From: Amycolatopsis thailandensis
GTDB taxonomy: Bacteria; Actinomycetota; Actinomycetes; Mycobacteriales; Pseudonocardiaceae
Assembly: GCF_002234405.1 (NCBI RefSeq)
Contig: NZ_NMQT01000030.1
Span: 62,001 to 126,000 of the forward strand
Length of the DNA stretch: 64,000 bases
Direction of reading: 5' to 3'
The notes beneath the pieces are model-generated. The model did not search any database and had not been told where the DNA came from. It worked only from the letters and a program-made list of their open reading frames with translations. A program made the position numbers and the translations under genes. Shown one piece after another: positions 62,549-64,000 of the stretch. Each line of letters starts with the position of its first letter. Position 1 is the first letter of the stretch.

Positions 62549-63253
62549 ATGCGTGTCGCTGTCGTGCAGCCGTTCACCGTCCCCGCGGACCTTTCCGCGA
62601 ACATCGCCGAGCACGCGAGGCTCCTCCGGATCGCGGAGGCCGACCTCTGCGTCTTCCCCGAGCTCTCCCTGACCGGCTTGGAGTTCGAGGCGCTCGCCGC
62701 CGACCCGGGGCTCTGGCTGACAGCGGACGACCCGCGCCTCGAACCGCTCCGGGAGGCCTGCCGGGCGAGTGGTGTCCACGCCGTCATCGGGCTTCCGCTG
62801 GTGGAAGACGGCCGTCGGTACATCGGTTCGCTCATCATCGGTGCGCGCGGCGAAACCGTTGCCACCTATGCGAAACGGAATCTGCACGACAGCGAGGACG
62901 AGCTGTTCGAACCAGGCACGCGACAGGTGATCGTCGACGTCGGTGGCAGGCGTCTCGGCCTCGCGATCTGCCTCGACGCCGCGAATCCGGACCACTCGCG
63001 GGAACTCGCCGAAGCGGGAGCCGAGGTCTACGTCCTCAGCGCCCTGTTCAGCGAGGGACAGGAACAACGGCTGCTCGACCAGGTCGGCGTCGCGGCCGGG
63101 CACGGGATGTGGGTCGTGCTCTCCCAGTACTCCGGCAAGACCGGCGGGATGGCCGCGTTCGGCGGCAGCGGGGTCTGGAAGCCCGGAGGCGCCGCCGAAG
63201 TACGCCTTGGCGGCGAAGTCTCCGAGTGGGCTTACGCGACGATCACCTCCTGA
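62549..63253 (+). CDS. carbon-nitrogen hydrolase (nitrilase superfamily)
   Basis: The 234-residue protein has the Glu-Lys-Cys triad of the superfamily: VFPELSLTG (Glu), TYAKRNLHD (Lys) and LAICLDAANPDH (Cys). It is about 30-40 residues shorter than typical members, lacking part of the last strands. The reaction is amide or nitrile hydrolysis; substrate unknown. ATG at 62549 is 6 nt after TAGGCT (62537-62542), so it may be leaderless and separate from the sigma operon, 9 nt upstream. Confidence 0.86.
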   Translation: MRVAVVQPFTVPADLSANIAEHARLLRIAEADLCVFPELSLTGLEFEALAADPGLWLTADDPRLEPLREACRASGVHAVIGLPLVEDGRRYIGSLIIGARGETVATYAKRNLHDSEDELFEPGTRQVIVDVGGRRLGLAICLDAANPDHSRELAEAGAEVYVLSALFSEGQEQRLLDQVGVAAGHGMWVVLSQYSGKTGGMAAFGGSGVWKPGGAAEVRLGGEVSEWAYATITS

Positions 63254-63391
63254 GCCTTCTTTTCGCGCAGGAAGACGGCCGCGACGAGGGCGGCGAGAAC
63301 GAACCTCTTTCCCCAGGTGAGGCCTTGGTGCATCACTTGTAACAGCGCCCATCTTGTGTGACTCTGTTCCGTGCCGGAAGGAGGCACTTTC

Positions 63392-63793
63392 ATGTCCCAG
63401 GGGAACAACGATGTGACCGCGCAGGCCAGGGTGGTCGACCCGGAAAAACTCGAGGTGTGCACCGTGCTCGAGGTGATCAACCGGATCAGCGGCAAGTGGG
63501 CGATCGGCATCCTGCTGGAGGCCACCCGCGGTCCGGTGCGGTTCACCGAGCTGGAGCGATCGGTGGAGGGGATCAGCCGGCGGATGCTCACCCTGACGTT
63601 GCGGAACCTCGAACGCGACGGCCTGCTCGTGCGCACCGTGTACCCGACAGTGCCGCCGAAGGTGGAGTACGAGGCCACGGCGATGGCGAAGGAGCTGTAC
63701 GCGTCACTGAGCGGTTTGCTGAGCTGGGCGGAACGGCACCGCGAATCGATCGCCGCGTCGCGCGTCGTCTACGACGAGAAGGTCAGCGCCTGA
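63392..63793 (+). CDS. HxlR family winged-helix regulator
   Basis: The 133-residue protein has the HxlR signature: VCTVLEVINRISGKWAIGILLEATRGPVRFTELERSVEGISRRMLTLTLRNLERDGLLVRTVYPTVPPKVEYEAT. HxlR proteins sense thiol-reactive compounds; here a Cys lies before the first helix, consistent with that. GGAAGGAGG is ~7 nt before the ATG at 63392, better than GTG at 63371. The end overlaps the convergent truncated gene by 11 bp. Confidence 0.9.
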   Translation: MSQGNNDVTAQARVVDPEKLEVCTVLEVINRISGKWAIGILLEATRGPVRFTELERSVEGISRRMLTLTLRNLERDGLLVRTVYPTVPPKVEYEATAMAKELYASLSGLLSWAERHRESIAASRVVYDEKVSA

Positions 63794-64000
63794 CATCGGC
63801 CGCGTGCACGGCCCGCTGGACGTGCGAGCACAGCATGTCGAAGTACATCTTGTGGAACGGCAGGTCCGTGCTGTTCTTCGCGGACCAGCTCTCCCAGAGA
63901 CCGCCCGGCCGCAGATAGCGTGACGTGTAAGCCGTCCTGAGGTCGGCGTCGATGTGGTGCAGCGCCGCGAGCGCCCACGCCTGGTCGTAGCGCAGGTCCG
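63783..64000 (-). CDS. hypothetical protein, C-terminal part (runs off right edge)
   Basis: The minus strand is open from the edge to a TGA at 63783-63785, giving the last 72 residues of a protein: LRYDQAWALAALHHIDADLRTAYTSRYLRPGGLWESW...DLPFHKMYFDMLCSHVQRAVHAADVRR. It is Trp- and Tyr-rich, probably helical. No family was recognised from this part. It overlaps the HxlR gene convergently by 11 bp. Confidence 0.6.
   Translation of the reverse strand, partial: DLRYDQAWALAALHHIDADLRTAYTSRYLRPGGLWESWSAKNSTDLPFHKMYFDMLCSHVQRAVHAADVRR

Overview
This 64 kb window is chromosomal DNA of a high-GC actinobacterium, most likely an Amycolatopsis of the A. orientalis group. The reasons are very high GC, many GTG starts, several starts placed 6-7 nt after a TANNNT hexamer as in leaderless mRNAs, and an exo-beta-D-glucosaminidase of exactly 1032 residues that (from memory) is almost the A. 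orientalis CsxA, with its catalytic Asp469 and Glu541 at the expected positions. The backbone rpsA - coaE - (DUF402) - uvrB ... MBL hydrolase - uvrA follows the order in Mycobacterium tuberculosis (Rv1630, Rv1631, Rv1633, Rv1637c, Rv1638), but about 42 kb of accessory genes lie between uvrB and the MBL hydrolase gene.

Layout. 1-2.1 kb: minus-strand operon of a methyltransferase and two paralogous GNAT proteins (the last cut by the window edge). 2.2-13.1 kb: rpsA with a strong terminator and a long palindrome, a small unknown gene, the coaE-GrpB fusion, two tandem GT39-type membrane glycosyltransferases, a DUF402 protein, a DUF5685 protein with a Cys-rich tail, and uvrB. 13.1-25.6 kb: a tandem/inverted repeat block, a secreted S37 peptidase, an enoyl-CoA hydratase, an ABC exporter whose ATPase is fused to an alpha/beta hydrolase, terC behind a yybP-ykoY (Mn2+) riboswitch, an S9 peptidase, a hairpin-rich spacer, and a RES/Xre toxin-antitoxin operon with a possible third tiny gene.

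25.9-39.5 kb: LacI regulator and divergent FGGY sugar kinase, AraC regulator, MmpS-like protein, FetB-like permease, histidine phosphatase, a CPA1 antiporter ending in a UBP-type zinc finger, an AraC/VOC pair, csxA with a probable CsnR-type operator, a membrane Nudix-like protein, YchJ and DUF1801 proteins. 39.6-45.1 kb: a compact operon (membrane protein, UvrD-like helicase, small HhH protein that seems to start at ATA), a DUF222-HNH (13E12-type) gene directly behind a LexA/SOS box, and an IS5-family deletion derivative with both inverted repeats and a TTA target duplication, plus a second transposase fragment.

45.1-56.9 kb: ABM monooxygenase, DUF1684, a MerR-BtrH operon with a textbook MerR promoter, a large secreted GH29-type enzyme, a HEAT-repeat/HESRH-metalloprotein pair, an AMIN-like secreted protein, two unknown genes around a 16-bp palindrome, the MBL hydrolase and an acyltransferase. 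57.0-64.0 kb: uvrA, an Fn3 lipoprotein, a SigL-like ECF sigma / zinc anti-sigma / SRPBCC operon with a SigL-type promoter, a nitrilase-family hydrolase, an HxlR regulator and a cut gene. No rRNA, tRNA, CRISPR array, plasmid or prophage was seen.
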